Shown here in pieces: positions 25,077 to 34,355 of a DNA stretch of 64,000 nt. Position numbers and translations under genes: made by a program. Under the pieces are notes generated by a model. It was given only the letters and a program-made list of their open reading frames with translations, did no database searches and had not been told where the DNA came from. This stretch comes from Dyella amyloliquefaciens. GTDB lineage: Bacteria > Pseudomonadota > Gammaproteobacteria > Xanthomonadales > Rhodanobacteraceae. Numbering within the stretch: the stretch's first letter is position 1; each line of letters begins with the position of its first letter. The DNA is taken from NCBI RefSeq assembly GCF_004296575.1, contig NZ_SAYT01000001.1, positions 1,055,973 to 1,119,972 on the forward strand, read 5' to 3'.

Positions 25077-26978
25077 ATGATCGAAATTACGCTACCCGAC
25101 GGCAGCAAGCGCCCCTTCGAACATCCGGTGACGGTGCAGGATGTCGCCGCCTCCATTGGCGCGGGTCTGGCCAAGGCCACCCTGGCGGGCAAGGTGGACG
25201 GCAAGCTGGTGGACGCCAGTTTTCCGATCGACCACAACGCCAGCCTCGAAATCGTCACCGAGAAGAGCCCGGAAGCGCTGGAGATCCTGCGCCACTCGAC
25301 GGCGCATCTGCTGGCGCAGGCCGTGCAGCGCCTGTATCCCGGCGCCCAGGTCACCATCGGCCCGGTAATCGACAACGGCTTCTTCTACGACTTTGCCTAT
25401 GAGCGCCCGTTCACGCCCGACGATCTGGTGAAGATCGAGGCGGAGATGGAAAAGATCGTGAAGGAAGGCCTGCCGGTGACGCGCAGCGTGAAGACGCGCG
25501 ATGACGCCGTGTCGTTCTTCCGCGGCCTCGGCGAGGAGTACAAGGCCGAGATCATCGAGAGCATCCCGGCCAACGAGGAGCTGTCGCTGTACTCGCAGGG
25601 CGAGTTCACCGACCTCTGCCGCGGTCCGCACGTGCCCAACACGGGCAAGCTGCGCGCGTTCAAGCTGATGAAGGTGGCTGGTGCCTATTGGCGCGGCGAT
25701 TCCAACAACGCGATGCTGACGCGCATCTACGGCACGGCCTGGCTCAACGACAAGGATCTGAAGGCCTACCTGCTCCAGCTGGAAGAGGCGGAGAAGCGCG
25801 ACCATCGCAAGATCGGCAAGGCGCTCGACCTGTTCCACCAGCAGGAGGAAGGCCCGGGCATGGTGTTCTGGCACCCGAAGGGCTGGGCCATCTGGCAGCA
25901 GGTGGAGCAGCACATGCGCCGCGTGTACCGCAACAGTGGCTACCAGGAAGTGCGCTGCCCGCAGGTGCTGGACGTGTCGCTGTGGAAGAAGTCCGGCCAC
26001 TGGGACAACTATCAGGAAAACATGTTCTTCACCGAGTCGGAGAAGCACACGTACGCCCTGAAGCCGATGAACTGCCCGGGCCACGTGCAGATCTTCAACA
26101 CCGACCTGCACAGCTACCGCGAGCTGCCGATCCGCTACGGCGAGTTCGGCGCCTGCCACCGCAACGAGCCCTCGGGCGCGCTGCACGGCATCATGCGCGT
26201 GCGTGCCTTCACGCAGGACGATGGCCACATCTTCTGCACCGAAGAGCAGATCGAGTCCGAAGTGACGGCCTTCCACCAGCAGGCCATGAAGGTCTACGGT
26301 GATTTCGGATTCGAGGACATCGCGCTGAAAATCGCCCTGCGTCCTGACAAGCGCATCGGCAGCGACGACGTGTGGGATCGTGCGGAAGACGCCCTGCGTG
26401 CCGCGCTGGGTGCCGCCGGCGTGAAGTGGGAGGAGCTGCCGGGCGAGGGCGCCTTCTACGGCCCCAAGATCGAGTACCACATGAAGGACTCCATCGGCCG
26501 CGCCTGGCAGGTGGGCACCATGCAGGTGGACTTCATGATGCCCGAGCGCCTGGGCGCCGAGTACGTGGACGAACATTCACAGCGTCGTCACCCGGTGATG
26601 CTGCATCGTGCGATCGTGGGTTCGATGGAGCGTTTCATCGGCATCCTGATCGAGCATCATGCCGGTCTGTTGCCGACCTGGCTGGCGCCGATGCAGTCCG
26701 CCGTGTTCAGTATTACGGACGCGCAGGCCGATTACGTTCGCGAAGTGACGCAAACCCTTGTCGATAAAGGTTTCCGCGTTCAGGCCGATTTGCGCAATGA
26801 GAAGGTCGGCTATAAAATCCGCGAACATACGATCCAGAAAGTCCCTTACCTGCTGGTGGTCGGAGATCGCGAGAAGGAAACCGGGGCCGTTTCTGTGCGT
26901 ACACGTTCCGGCGAGGACCTGGGCAGCATGCCGCTGGCCGCATTCGTCGAACGCCTGGAAGCCGAAACCCGTCGCTGA
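25077..26978 (+). CDS. thrS: Threonine--tRNA ligase
   Basis: It charges tRNA-Thr and edits Ser-tRNA-Thr. The 633 residues comprise the TGS domain (1-62), the editing domain with [19 protein letters not shown] and the metal-site histidines/cysteine ([14 protein letters not shown]), and the class II catalytic core with [12 protein letters not shown] (zinc Cys), [30 protein letters not shown] (motif 2, zinc His) and [19 protein letters not shown] (motif 3, zinc His). An anticodon-binding domain ends the protein. It heads the thrS-infC operon, with infC 46 bases downstream. The leader region carries a terminator and possible leader peptide, suggesting attenuation. Confidence 0.98.
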   Translation: MIEITLPDGSKRPFEHPVTVQDVAASIGAGLAKATLAGKVDGKLVDASFPIDHNASLEIVTEKSPEALEILRHSTAHLLAQAVQRLYPGAQVTIGPVIDNGFFYDFAYERPFTPDDLVKIEAEMEKIVKEGLPVTRSVKTRDDAVSFFRGLGEEYKAEIIESIPANEELSLYSQGEFTDLCRGPHVPNTGKLRAFKLMKVAGAYWRGDSNNAMLTRIYGTAWLNDKDLKAYLLQLEEAEKRDHRKIGKALDLFHQQEEGPGMVFWHPKGWAIWQQVEQHMRRVYRNSGYQEVRCPQVLDVSLWKKSGHWDNYQENMFFTESEKHTYALKPMNCPGHVQIFNTDLHSYRELPIRYGEFGACHRNEPSGALHGIMRVRAFTQDDGHIFCTEEQIESEVTAFHQQAMKVYGDFGFEDIALKIALRPDKRIGSDDVWDRAEDALRAALGAAGVKWEELPGEGAFYGPKIEYHMKDSIGRAWQVGTMQVDFMMPERLGAEYVDEHSQRRHPVMLHRAIVGSMERFIGILIEHHAGLLPTWLAPMQSAVFSITDAQADYVREVTQTLVDKGFRVQADLRNEKVGYKIREHTIQKVPYLLVVGDREKETGAVSVRTRSGEDLGSMPLAAFVERLEAETRR

Positions 26979-27011
26979 GTGCGCGGGCCGGCATTAAACA
27001 AGAACTCTTCT

Positions 27012-27027
27012 GGAGGATAGTGGTATC
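27012..27027 (+). promoter_or_regulatory. infC ribosome binding site with ATC start codon
   Basis: GGAGGA at 27012-27017 is 7 bases from ATC at 27025. The reading frame from that ATC gives [20 protein letters not shown], matching the conserved IF3 N-terminus, and no ATG, GTG or TTG occurs in frame between the ribosome site and residue 22. IF3 rejects AUU/AUC starts, so such a start gives autoregulation, as known for E. coli infC (AUU). Confidence 0.85.
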
Positions 27028-27549
27028 GCTACCACCGACAACAAGGGCAATCGCCGTAACCTCGAAATCCGCGTCCCGCGCGTTCGCGTGATCGGCGCTG
27101 ATTCGGAACAGCTGGGTATTCTGACCCGTGACGAGGCCTTGGCCTTGGCGCAGGAAGCGGGCATGGACCTGGTCGAGATTCAGCCGAACGGCGATCCGCC
27201 GGTCTGCCGCATCATGGATTACGGCAAGTTCAAGTTCGAAGCCCAGAAGAAGGCCCAGGCGGCCAAGAAGAAGCAGAAGCAGGTCGAGATCAAGGAAGTG
27301 AAGTTCCGTCCGGTCACGGACGTGGGCGACTACCAGATCAAGCTGCGCAACATGCTTCGCTTCCTCGAGGAAGGCGACAAGGTCAAGGTCACCATCCGCT
27401 TCCGCGGTCGCGAAATGTCGCACCAGGACCTGGGCCAGAACCTGGCCAAGAAGATCCAGGAAGACGTGGGCGAGAACGGCGTGGTGGAGTCCTTCCCCCG
27501 CCTGGAAGGTCGCCAGATGGTCATGATGATCGGACCGAAGAAGAAGTAA
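27025..27549 (+). CDS. infC: Translation initiation factor IF-3
   Basis: IF-3 binds the 30S subunit, prevents premature joining of subunits and proofreads the initiator codon. With the ATC start it has 174 residues: N-domain with [48 protein letters not shown], a lysine-rich linker ([19 protein letters not shown]), and the C-domain with [25 protein letters not shown] and [14 protein letters not shown]. An annotation starting at GTG 27088 would remove 21 conserved residues. It is co-transcribed with thrS, but unlike most operons of this type it is followed by its own terminator, and rpmI lies about 900 bases away. Confidence 0.96.
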   Translation: MATTDNKGNRRNLEIRVPRVRVIGADSEQLGILTRDEALALAQEAGMDLVEIQPNGDPPVCRIMDYGKFKFEAQKKAQAAKKKQKQVEIKEVKFRPVTDVGDYQIKLRNMLRFLEEGDKVKVTIRFRGREMSHQDLGQNLAKKIQEDVGENGVVESFPRLEGRQMVMMIGPKKK

Positions 27550-27567
27550 GTTTCGGGGAGTCTGGGG

Positions 27568-27598
27568 AAAAGCGGCCTTTGGGCCGCTTTTCTTTTTT
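27568..27598 (+). terminator. Intrinsic terminator after infC
   Basis: The 10-bp stem AAAAGCGGCC/GGCCGCTTTT is followed by CTTTTTT, 18 bases after the infC stop. It separates thrS-infC from rpmI-rplT. Confidence 0.93.
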
Positions 27599-27630
27599 GG
27601 TGCCCTGGGGGGGGCGAGGGGCGATGCCTT

Positions 27631-28060
27631 CCCCCTCTCCCCTTCGGGGAGAGGGTTGGGGTGAGGGGCGGGTGCTCGCCGCGACCTTGCCTACCTCCTC
27701 CCTTGTAGGAGCGCACCCTGTGCGCGAAGCCTTTCGCCTCGGTCCTTCCCGCTCGTCATTCCCACGAGGTGCTTTTCAACAGCCGGAGGCTGGTCAAGCG
27801 GGAACCCAGTGACTTGGCTCTTTGACGTGGCGTTCCCGCCAGGGTGCCGCCTACGACGCAAAGCTAGTCCCTGTGGGACGCGGCGGGCGTTTCGATCCCC
27901 TGCCGGCGACGCCAGGCTAGTCCCGTGGGACGCTCGAGTCACTTTTCTTTTGCTGGCCCACGCACGCGCAGGAGCGCGTGCGAACGGCGAAGCCGGCCCG
28001 AAGGGCGGAGGGCAGGATGCCCGGAGTCAAAGAAAAGTAACCCAAAGAAAATGGCCTTAA
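27631..28060. repeat. Repeat cluster in the infC-rpmI gap
   Basis: Non-coding. In order: a CCCTCTCCCC/GGGGAGAGGG hairpin with the tail TTGGGGTGAGGG (27633-27667), a GTAGGAGCGCACCCTGTGCG REP (27705-27727), a diverged GTCATTCCC...CCAGTGACTTGGCT segment (about 27757-27820), several small hairpins, and an outer pair ACTTTTCTTT (27941-27950)/AAAGAAAAGT (28029-28038). The REP, then CATTCC...CCAGTGACTTGG, then ACTTYTCTTT/AAAGARAAGT order is the same as in the array at 62.5-63.8 kb, so this is a degenerate copy of that composite element. 28061-28217 holds nothing else I can support. Confidence 0.8.
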
Positions 28061-28217
28061 GAGCCAGGGCTCGTGGCGTTATGTGGGATACGAGCCTGGA
28101 GGTTCCGGAGCCCTGATTGCGACCGCCTCCGCCAATCGGGGACGGTTACACCGCAACGCGCCGTGGCGTAGAGGGCTTAAGGCCGGCGGAGGCCAGAGCT
28201 GGGACGGGCCGGCTTTG

Positions 28218-28253
28218 CCCCCTCTCCCATCGGGAGAGGACCGGGGTGAGGGT
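28218..28253. repeat. CCCTCTCCC/GGGAGAGG hairpin repeat
   Basis: This is a second member of the family seen at 27633-27667: the hairpin plus CCGGGGTGAGGGTG tail, in the same orientation. Confidence 0.8.
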
Positions 28254-28306
28254 GCGGTCCCGCGCGAGGCGTGACTCCAGAGCCTTAGGAGGCAGGCACC
28301 CCACCG

Positions 28307-28336
28307 CTGGCAAATCCCCCTGATCCTCCGTATAAT
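28307..28336 (+). promoter_or_regulatory. Promoter for rpmI-rplT and structured leader
   Basis: The -10 TATAAT (28331-28336) is a perfect consensus; CTGGCA (28307-28312) with an 18-base spacer is a fair -35. It predicts a leader of about 114 bases before rpmI, with hairpins CGACCC/GGGTCG (28344-28363) and GTGG/CCAC (about 28392-28408). An L20-binding leader for autoregulation would be expected here in place of the E. coli site within infC; that is inference. Confidence 0.75.
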
Positions 28337-28456
28337 CGCCGGTTCGACCCACCAGGACGGGTCGTGCACCGATGCTGGCAGGACGGAAAGCGTGGTCGCC
28401 AGGCCACCGCCAGATCAGTCAGAAACCGGGGTCAATCCCCATCAGGGAGCATTTCA

Positions 28457-28654
28457 ATGCCCAAGATCAAGACCAACCGGGCGGCTGCGAAGCGTTTTCG
28501 CAAGACCGCATCGGGTAAGTTCAAGGCCGGTCACGCCTTCAAGTCGCACATCCTGACCAAGAAGTCGACCAAGCGTAAGCGCGGTCTGCGTGCGACCAAC
28601 CACGTCAAGGCATGCGACACCAAGGGTGTAGCACGCATGTTGCCGTATCTCTAA
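28457..28654 (+). CDS. rpmI: 50S ribosomal protein L35
   Basis: A 65-residue basic ribosomal protein, full length: [42 protein letters not shown] and a C-terminal ARMLPYL. The ATG at 28457 is preceded by GGGAGC. rplT follows 16 bases downstream. It is expressed from its own TATAAT promoter because a terminator follows infC. Confidence 0.97.
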   Translation: MPKIKTNRAAAKRFRKTASGKFKAGHAFKSHILTKKSTKRKRGLRATNHVKACDTKGVARMLPYL

Positions 28655-28670
28655 GGCGGAGGACTGAACC

Positions 28671-29030
28671 ATGGCTCGTGTTAAGCGTGGCGTTACCGCC
28701 CGTCGTCGTCACAAGAAGATCATTGGCCGCGCGAAGGGTTACTACAATGCCCGTCGCAAGGTCTTCCGCGTTGCTAACCAGGCTGTCATCAAGGCCGGTC
28801 AGTACGCCTACATCGGCCGCAAGCAGCGCAAGCGTCAGTTCCGCGCCCTGTGGATCGTGCGTATCAACGCCGCCGCCCGTCAGTTCGGCCTGTCCTACAG
28901 CCGCCTGATCAATGGCCTGGCGAAGGCTGGCATCACCGTGGACCGCAAGGTCCTGGCGGACATCGCCGTGCACGACATCAAGGCGTTTGGTGCGATCGCA
29001 GAAAAGGCGAAGGCCAGTCTGGCGGCGTAA
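28671..29030 (+). CDS. rplT: 50S ribosomal protein L20
   Basis: A 119-residue protein essential for early 50S assembly and, in many bacteria, a translational repressor of its own operon. The conserved N-terminus ([42 protein letters not shown]) and the globular C-terminal domain ([42 protein letters not shown]) are complete. The ribosome site is GGCGGAGG. The gene ends before a short palindrome and an intrinsic terminator, so pheST is probably transcribed separately. Confidence 0.98.
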   Translation: MARVKRGVTARRRHKKIIGRAKGYYNARRKVFRVANQAVIKAGQYAYIGRKQRKRQFRALWIVRINAAARQFGLSYSRLINGLAKAGITVDRKVLADIAVHDIKAFGAIAEKAKASLAA

Positions 29031-29065
29031 TTTGTGCGCTCATCCTTGATCGCGAAGATCAAGTA

Positions 29066-29083
29066 GCGGCCATCCATGGCCGC
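29066..29083. repeat. GCGGCCATCCATGGCCGC palindrome
   Basis: This is a third member of the family seen twice at 24951-25028. Like the copy at 25011, it is followed by ACTCTTC, so the conserved unit is longer than the palindrome. Confidence 0.8.
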
Positions 29084-29112
29084 ACTCTTCGAAGGATGCG
29101 TGTAACGCCCGC

Positions 29113-29147
29113 GGGGAGGAGGCCTTAAGCCTCCTCCCCGTTTTTAT
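29113..29147 (+). terminator. Intrinsic terminator after rplT
   Basis: The 11-bp stem GGGGAGGAGGC/GCCTCCTCCCC is followed by GTTTTTATTT. Confidence 0.92.
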
Positions 29148-29169
29148 TTGGATTGCTTGCGATGTCGCT

Positions 29170-30316
<1,147 letters not shown>

Positions 30317-30335
30317 TCGAAGCAGGAACCGCTAC

Positions 30336-32747
30336 ATGAAATTCTCGGAAAATTGGTTGCGCCACCACGTGCCGACGGGCGCCTCGCGCGATGAACTCGC
30401 CGCGACGCTGACGGCGATCGGCCTGGAAGTGGAAGAGGTCACCGCGCTGGGCGATTCGCTCGATGGCGTGGTCGTTGCTCGCATCGTCAGCGCGCAGCGG
30501 CATCCCGAAGCCGATCGGCTGCAGGTATGCGAAGTCGATACGGGCAATGGCCTGGTCCAGATCGTCTGTGGTGCACCGAACGCACGTGCCGGACTGGTCG
30601 CGCCGCTGGCGACGGTCGGCGCGCAGTTGCCTGGCGGCATCGCCATCAAGGCGGCGAAGCTGCGTGGCGTGGAGTCGTTCGGCATGTTGTGCTCGGCCAA
30701 GGAGCTGGGCATCGATCCGGACGCATCGGGCCTGCTTGAGCTGCCTTCCGATGCCCCGATCGGTACGCCGCTGGCCACCTACCTTGGTCTGCCGGACGCC
30801 AGCATCGAGATCAAGTTGACGCCCAATCGCGCCGACTGTTTCAGCGTGCGTGGCATCGCCTTTGATGTTGCTGCTGCGCTGGGTGGCCAAGTCGTTCCTC
30901 TCGATGCCACACGGGTGCCGGCGCAGACGGACGCGACGATGAAGGTCTCGCTTGAGGCGGGCGCACGCGTGCCGCGTTTCGCAGGTCGCGTCATCGACAA
31001 CGTGGATGCCACGGTGCAGACGCCCGTGTGGATGGCCGAACGGCTGCGCCGCAGCGGCTTGCGTCCCATCAGTTTCCTGGTCGACGTCACGCAGTACGTC
31101 ATGCTGGAACTCGGCCAGCCGATGCACGCGTTCGACAAGGACGCGTTGGAAGGCGAGGTGGTGGTGCGCGCCGCACGTGCTGGCGAACCGCTGGCCCTGC
31201 TTGACGGTCGCACGGTCGAACTGGACGAGGATTTCCTCGTGGTTTCCGACAGTCGCGGCGGCAAGGGTGCGCGTGCAGTGGCACTCGGTGGCATCATGGG
31301 TGGCTCGGAAACGCGCGTCACCGATGCCACGCGCAACGTCTTCCTCGAGGCCGCGCACTGGATTCCTTCGGCCATCATCGGCCGCAGCCGCAAGCTGGGC
31401 ATGCACACCGATGCCGGGCATCGCTTCGAGCGTGGCGTCGATCCGCAGCTGCCGGGCACCGCCATCGAATACGCCACGCGCCTGATCCTTGATATCGCCG
31501 GTGGCGTAGCCGGTCCGCTGGTGGACGTCACGCTGCCGGAGCACCTGCATTCGCCCGAACCGATCGTGCTGCGCCGCGCGCGCCTGGCCCGCGTGCTGGG
31601 GCTGACCGTGGCCGATGACGAAGTTGTGCGCATCTTCACGGCGCTCGGTATGGTGGTCGAGCCGCTGGCTGATGGCTGGCGCGTGACGGCCCCGAGTCGC
31701 CGCTTCGATATCGAGCGCGAAGAAGACCTGATCGAGGAAGTCGCGCGCATTCATGGCTACGAGAACATCCCGACCAGCACGCCGGCCGGTGCGCTGACGC
31801 TGGCGGTCGAGCCCGAGGCGCGTCTCAATGAGCTGGCCGTGCGCGAGCAGCTCGCTGCGCGTGGCTACTACGAAGCGGTGAGCCTGGCCTTCGTGGCGAA
31901 CGAACTGCTGCAGCGCTGGGGTATGACCGAGCAGCTGGTGCCGCTGGCCAACCCGTTGTCGGCCGACCTGGCGGTGATGCGACCCTCGTTGCTGCCGGGC
32001 CTGATCACCGCGCTGTCGCACAACCGCGCCCGCCAGCAGGAGCGCGTGCGCCTGTTCGAGATCGGTCGCACCTTCCGCATCTCCGCCGAGGCAGCGGCCC
32101 GCAAGGACGCGCCGACCGAAACGCCGAGCCTGTCCATCGTGGCCTGCGGCACCGCCCGCGCCGAGCAGTGGGGCGAGGCCGCCCGCACGCTGGACTTCCA
32201 CGACCTCAAGGGTGATCTGGACGCCCTGATCGCCTGGGGCGGTGAGCCGCATCGCTGGGCGGTCCACGCCGATGGCCTGCCGGGCTGGCTGCATCCGGGT
32301 CGTGGCGCGCGAGTCACCCGTGACGGCGTCACCGTCGGCTACCTGGGGGCACTGCATCCCCAACTGGCCAAGGCCCTGGACCTTGGCGCCGACGTCCATG
32401 TCCTCGAGCTGGAGCTGGAGCCGGTCCTGGGCCGTCGCCTGCCCAGGGCGCAGCCGGTGCCGCGCTTCCCGTCGGTCCGCCGGGACATCGCCGTGGACGT
32501 GCCGGAGGAGGTCACCTGGTCACAGATTGAGCAGGTGGTCCGCCGCACCCTCGGCGGCCAGCTGAAGGAGCTGCGCCTGTTCGACCGATACAGCGGCAAG
32601 GGGGTCGAAGCGGGCCGAAAGAGTCTCGCTATGGGCTTGATTTTACAGGACGCTTCACGCACCCTTACCGACGACGACGCAGACCGTAACATTCGTGAAG
32701 CAGTCGCAGCGTTGGAGCAGGCATGCAAGGCAAAGTTGCGAGGATAA
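30336..32747 (+). CDS. pheT: Phenylalanine--tRNA ligase beta subunit
   Basis: 803 residues with the bacterial PheT layout: N-terminal B1 ([15 protein letters not shown]), the tRNA-binding OB domain B2 ([38 protein letters not shown]), B3/B4 editing domain ([25 protein letters not shown]), B5 ([15 protein letters not shown]), and the C-terminal ferredoxin-fold anticodon-binding domain ([21 protein letters not shown]). Editing of Tyr-tRNA-Phe resides here. The start at 30336 has AGCAGGAA upstream. ihfA begins one base after the stop, so the two are co-transcribed, as in many gammaproteobacteria. Confidence 0.97.
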   Translation: MKFSENWLRHHVPTGASRDELAATLTAIGLEVEEVTALGDSLDGVVVARIVSAQRHPEADRLQVCEVDTGNGLVQIVCGAPNARAGLVAPLATVGAQLPGGIAIKAAKLRGVESFGMLCSAKELGIDPDASGLLELPSDAPIGTPLATYLGLPDASIEIKLTPNRADCFSVRGIAFDVAAALGGQVVPLDATRVPAQTDATMKVSLEAGARVPRFAGRVIDNVDATVQTPVWMAERLRRSGLRPISFLVDVTQYVMLELGQPMHAFDKDALEGEVVVRAARAGEPLALLDGRTVELDEDFLVVSDSRGGKGARAVALGGIMGGSETRVTDATRNVFLEAAHWIPSAIIGRSRKLGMHTDAGHRFERGVDPQLPGTAIEYATRLILDIAGGVAGPLVDVTLPEHLHSPEPIVLRRARLARVLGLTVADDEVVRIFTALGMVVEPLADGWRVTAPSRRFDIEREEDLIEEVARIHGYENIPTSTPAGALTLAVEPEARLNELAVREQLAARGYYEAVSLAFVANELLQRWGMTEQLVPLANPLSADLAVMRPSLLPGLITALSHNRARQQERVRLFEIGRTFRISAEAAARKDAPTETPSLSIVACGTARAEQWGEAARTLDFHDLKGDLDALIAWGGEPHRWAVHADGLPGWLHPGRGARVTRDGVTVGYLGALHPQLAKALDLGADVHVLELELEPVLGRRLPRAQPVPRFPSVRRDIAVDVPEEVTWSQIEQVVRRTLGGQLKELRLFDRYSGKGVEAGRKSLAMGLILQDASRTLTDDDADRNIREAVAALEQACKAKLRG

Positions 32748-32748
32748 G

Positions 32749-33048
32749 ATGGCGCTAACCAAAGCGGAGATGGCTGAGCGCCTATTTCTCGAGGTGGGCC
32801 TCAACAAGCGTGAGGCAAAAGAATTCGTTGACGCCTACTTTGAGGTCGTCCGCGAAGCGTTGGAAAAGGGCGAGCAGGTGAAGTTGTCGGGTTTCGGCAA
32901 TTTCGACCTGCGTCAGAAAAACCAGCGGCCGGGCCGCAACCCCAAGACGGGGGAGGAGATTCCGATTTCCGCCCGCCGCGTGGTGACGTTCCGTCCGGGT
33001 CAGAAACTCAAGGTGCGAGTCGAGGGCTATGCTGGACCAAGGGAATAA
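32749..33048 (+). CDS. ihfA: Integration host factor subunit alpha
   Basis: A 99-residue DNA-bending protein that pairs with IhfB. All family parts are present: [38 protein letters not shown], the core strand [31 protein letters not shown] with the intercalating proline of the beta-arm, and [17 protein letters not shown]. The start is one base after pheT. Its 3-prime end overlaps the next gene (MerR-like) by 20 bases, so the three are one transcription unit. Confidence 0.97.
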   Translation: MALTKAEMAERLFLEVGLNKREAKEFVDAYFEVVREALEKGEQVKLSGFGNFDLRQKNQRPGRNPKTGEEIPISARRVVTFRPGQKLKVRVEGYAGPRE

Positions 33049-33385
33049 CACCGAGCTCCCCGCCATTCCGGCGAAGCGCTACTTCACGATCGGTGAAGTG
33101 AGCGAGTTGTGTGGCGTCAAGCCGCATGTGCTGCGGTACTGGGAACAGGAATTTCCCGCCCTCAACCCCGTCAAGCGTCGCGGCAACCGCCGCTACTACC
33201 AGCGTCACGATGTGCTGATGATCCGGCAGATCCGTGGCCTGCTGTACGACGAAGGCTTCACCATCACCGGCGCACGCGCCCGGCTGGAAGGCCCGCAGGC
33301 GCGCATGGAGTCGAGCATCTCCCACCAGATCGTGCGCCAGGTGCGCATGGAGCTGGAAGAAGTGCTGGCGCTGTTGCGTCGCTGA
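33029..33385 (+). CDS. MerR family transcriptional regulator (short, no sensor domain)
   Basis: 118 residues with a MerR winged helix ([57 protein letters not shown]) and a short C-terminal coiled coil ([27 protein letters not shown]). There is no metal-binding cysteine set or ligand domain, so it is not a MerR/CueR metal sensor. The same small regulator follows ihfA in many gammaproteobacteria, but its targets are unknown. The 20-base overlap with ihfA implies translational coupling. Confidence 0.92.
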   Translation: MLDQGNNTELPAIPAKRYFTIGEVSELCGVKPHVLRYWEQEFPALNPVKRRGNRRYYQRHDVLMIRQIRGLLYDEGFTITGARARLEGPQARMESSISHQIVRQVRMELEEVLALLRR

Positions 33386-33446
33386 GCAAATCGAGGCTTC
33401 CGGTGCTACCGGCTCTGCTGGTAGACTTGTCGACTTGCCGTATCGT

Positions 33447-33523
33447 CGGGGCGTAGCGCAGCCTGGTAGCGCATCTGCCTGGGGGGCAGAGGGTCGTGGG
33501 TTCGAATCCCGCCGTCCCGACCA
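33447..33523 (+). tRNA. tRNA-Pro (GGG)
   Basis: The acceptor CGGGGCG pairs with CGTCCCG (one G-T), discriminator A and encoded CCA. The anticodon stem is TCTGC/GCAGA with loop CTGGGGG (anticodon GGG). The T-arm is GTGGG-TTCGAAT-CCCGC. Length 77. A TAGACT -10-like element lies 20 bases upstream. Confidence 0.97.
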
Positions 33524-33542
33524 ATTCGGCAACAGATAGCAG

Positions 33543-33567
33543 AACGGCGCCCTTGGGCGCCGTTTTT
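33543..33567 (+). terminator. Intrinsic terminator after tRNA-Pro
   Basis: AACGGCGCCC/GGGCGCCGTT with a 2-3 base loop is followed by a T-run. Confidence 0.9.
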
Positions 33568-33588
33568 GTTTGTGGATACTTGCCGCGC

Positions 33589-34281
33589 TCAGCTCGTGAT
33601 CGCGGGCGCCGAGTGCAGGCGTTCGAAATAGCTGGCCAGGGTTGCTCCGACGATACCCATGACGGCGGGCGGGTCCAGCGCAGGGTCGTCGAACAGCATT
33701 TCCAGCGCCGCATAGGCCATGCCGTCGGCGACGCGGCTGATCAGTTCCAGTTGACCGGCGTCGATGTGCGGAAAGACCTGGCCCAGCTGCACCGCGATCT
33801 CGGCGGTGACCTCGCGTGCCGAGGCAAGCCGTACATCCTGCAGCGCAGGCACAGCGCGCAGTGCACGCAGGATCCACATGCCGCCCTGGGCCTGCTGGGT
33901 GACGCGATACGTCTCGAGCAACAGCCCGGTGAGCGCGTTTTCCAGCTCCTGCACATCGCCCTGGAAGACGGAGGGCGTGAGCCAGCGCGTGATCAGGGCA
34001 TTCTGCTGCTCCATCAGGCGCCGGCCCAACTCGTGGAGCAGGGCGTACTTGTTCGGGAAATAGCGATACAGCGCCGGCGGTGAGAGCCCTGCACGCTCGC
34101 ACACCATGTTGGTGGAGAGGCGCTCGAAGCCTTCCTCGGTGAGGATCTGCGCGGTCACGTCCAGCAGGTGCTCGTACGTCTCAGTCGCGCGTGATTGGGC
34201 CGGGCGGAGCTTGGGCGCAAGCTCGGGCTGGGCCGCCTTGGCGCGGCGGGTGCGGGGCGGGGGCGAGGACACCAGCAACAT
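33589..34281 (-). CDS. TetR family transcriptional regulator of the kinase-aldolase operon
   Basis: 230 residues. After a basic, proline-rich N-terminal tail comes the TetR helix-turn-helix (YEHLLDVTAQILTEEGFERLSTNMVCERAGLSPPALYRYFPNKYALL, about 36-82), then an all-helical ligand domain. It is transcribed divergently from the FGGY kinase, with 74 bases between the starts containing a palindromic operator (34305-34330), so it very probably represses that operon and itself. The inducer should be a pathway substrate or product. The start at 34281 could be shorter; the first roughly 30 residues are not conserved family sequence. Confidence 0.88.
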   Translation of the reverse strand: MLLVSSPPPRTRRAKAAQPELAPKLRPAQSRATETYEHLLDVTAQILTEEGFERLSTNMVCERAGLSPPALYRYFPNKYALLHELGRRLMEQQNALITRWLTPSVFQGDVQELENALTGLLLETYRVTQQAQGGMWILRALRAVPALQDVRLASAREVTAEIAVQLGQVFPHIDAGQLELISRVADGMAYAALEMLFDDPALDPPAVMGIVGATLASYFERLHSAPAITS

Positions 34282-34304
34282 CCTGGGAAGGGGATTGTCG
34301 AAAT

Positions 34305-34330
34305 TATAGTCGTAACTATACGATAGCTAT
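34305..34330. promoter_or_regulatory. Operator-like palindromes between tetR-type gene and kinase operon
   Basis: TATAGT-CGTA-ACTATA (34305-34320) is a perfect inverted repeat, followed at once by CGATAGCTAT containing the palindrome ATAGCTAT (34323-34330). TetR proteins commonly bind such 15-20 bp palindromes. The AT-rich sequence also offers -10 boxes for both directions, so binding would block both promoters. Confidence 0.6.
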
Positions 34331-34355
34331 CACTACCTTTTCTGGACTGCTCCAC

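Noticed and set aside
27088..27549. infC starting at GTG 27088
   Set aside because: It would lose the conserved N-terminal 21 residues and has no ribosome site, whereas ATC 27025 has GGAGGA at 7 bases.
27700..28330. Small open frames in the infC-rpmI gap
   Set aside because: They follow repeat and hairpin sequence, have no ribosome sites and match no family.
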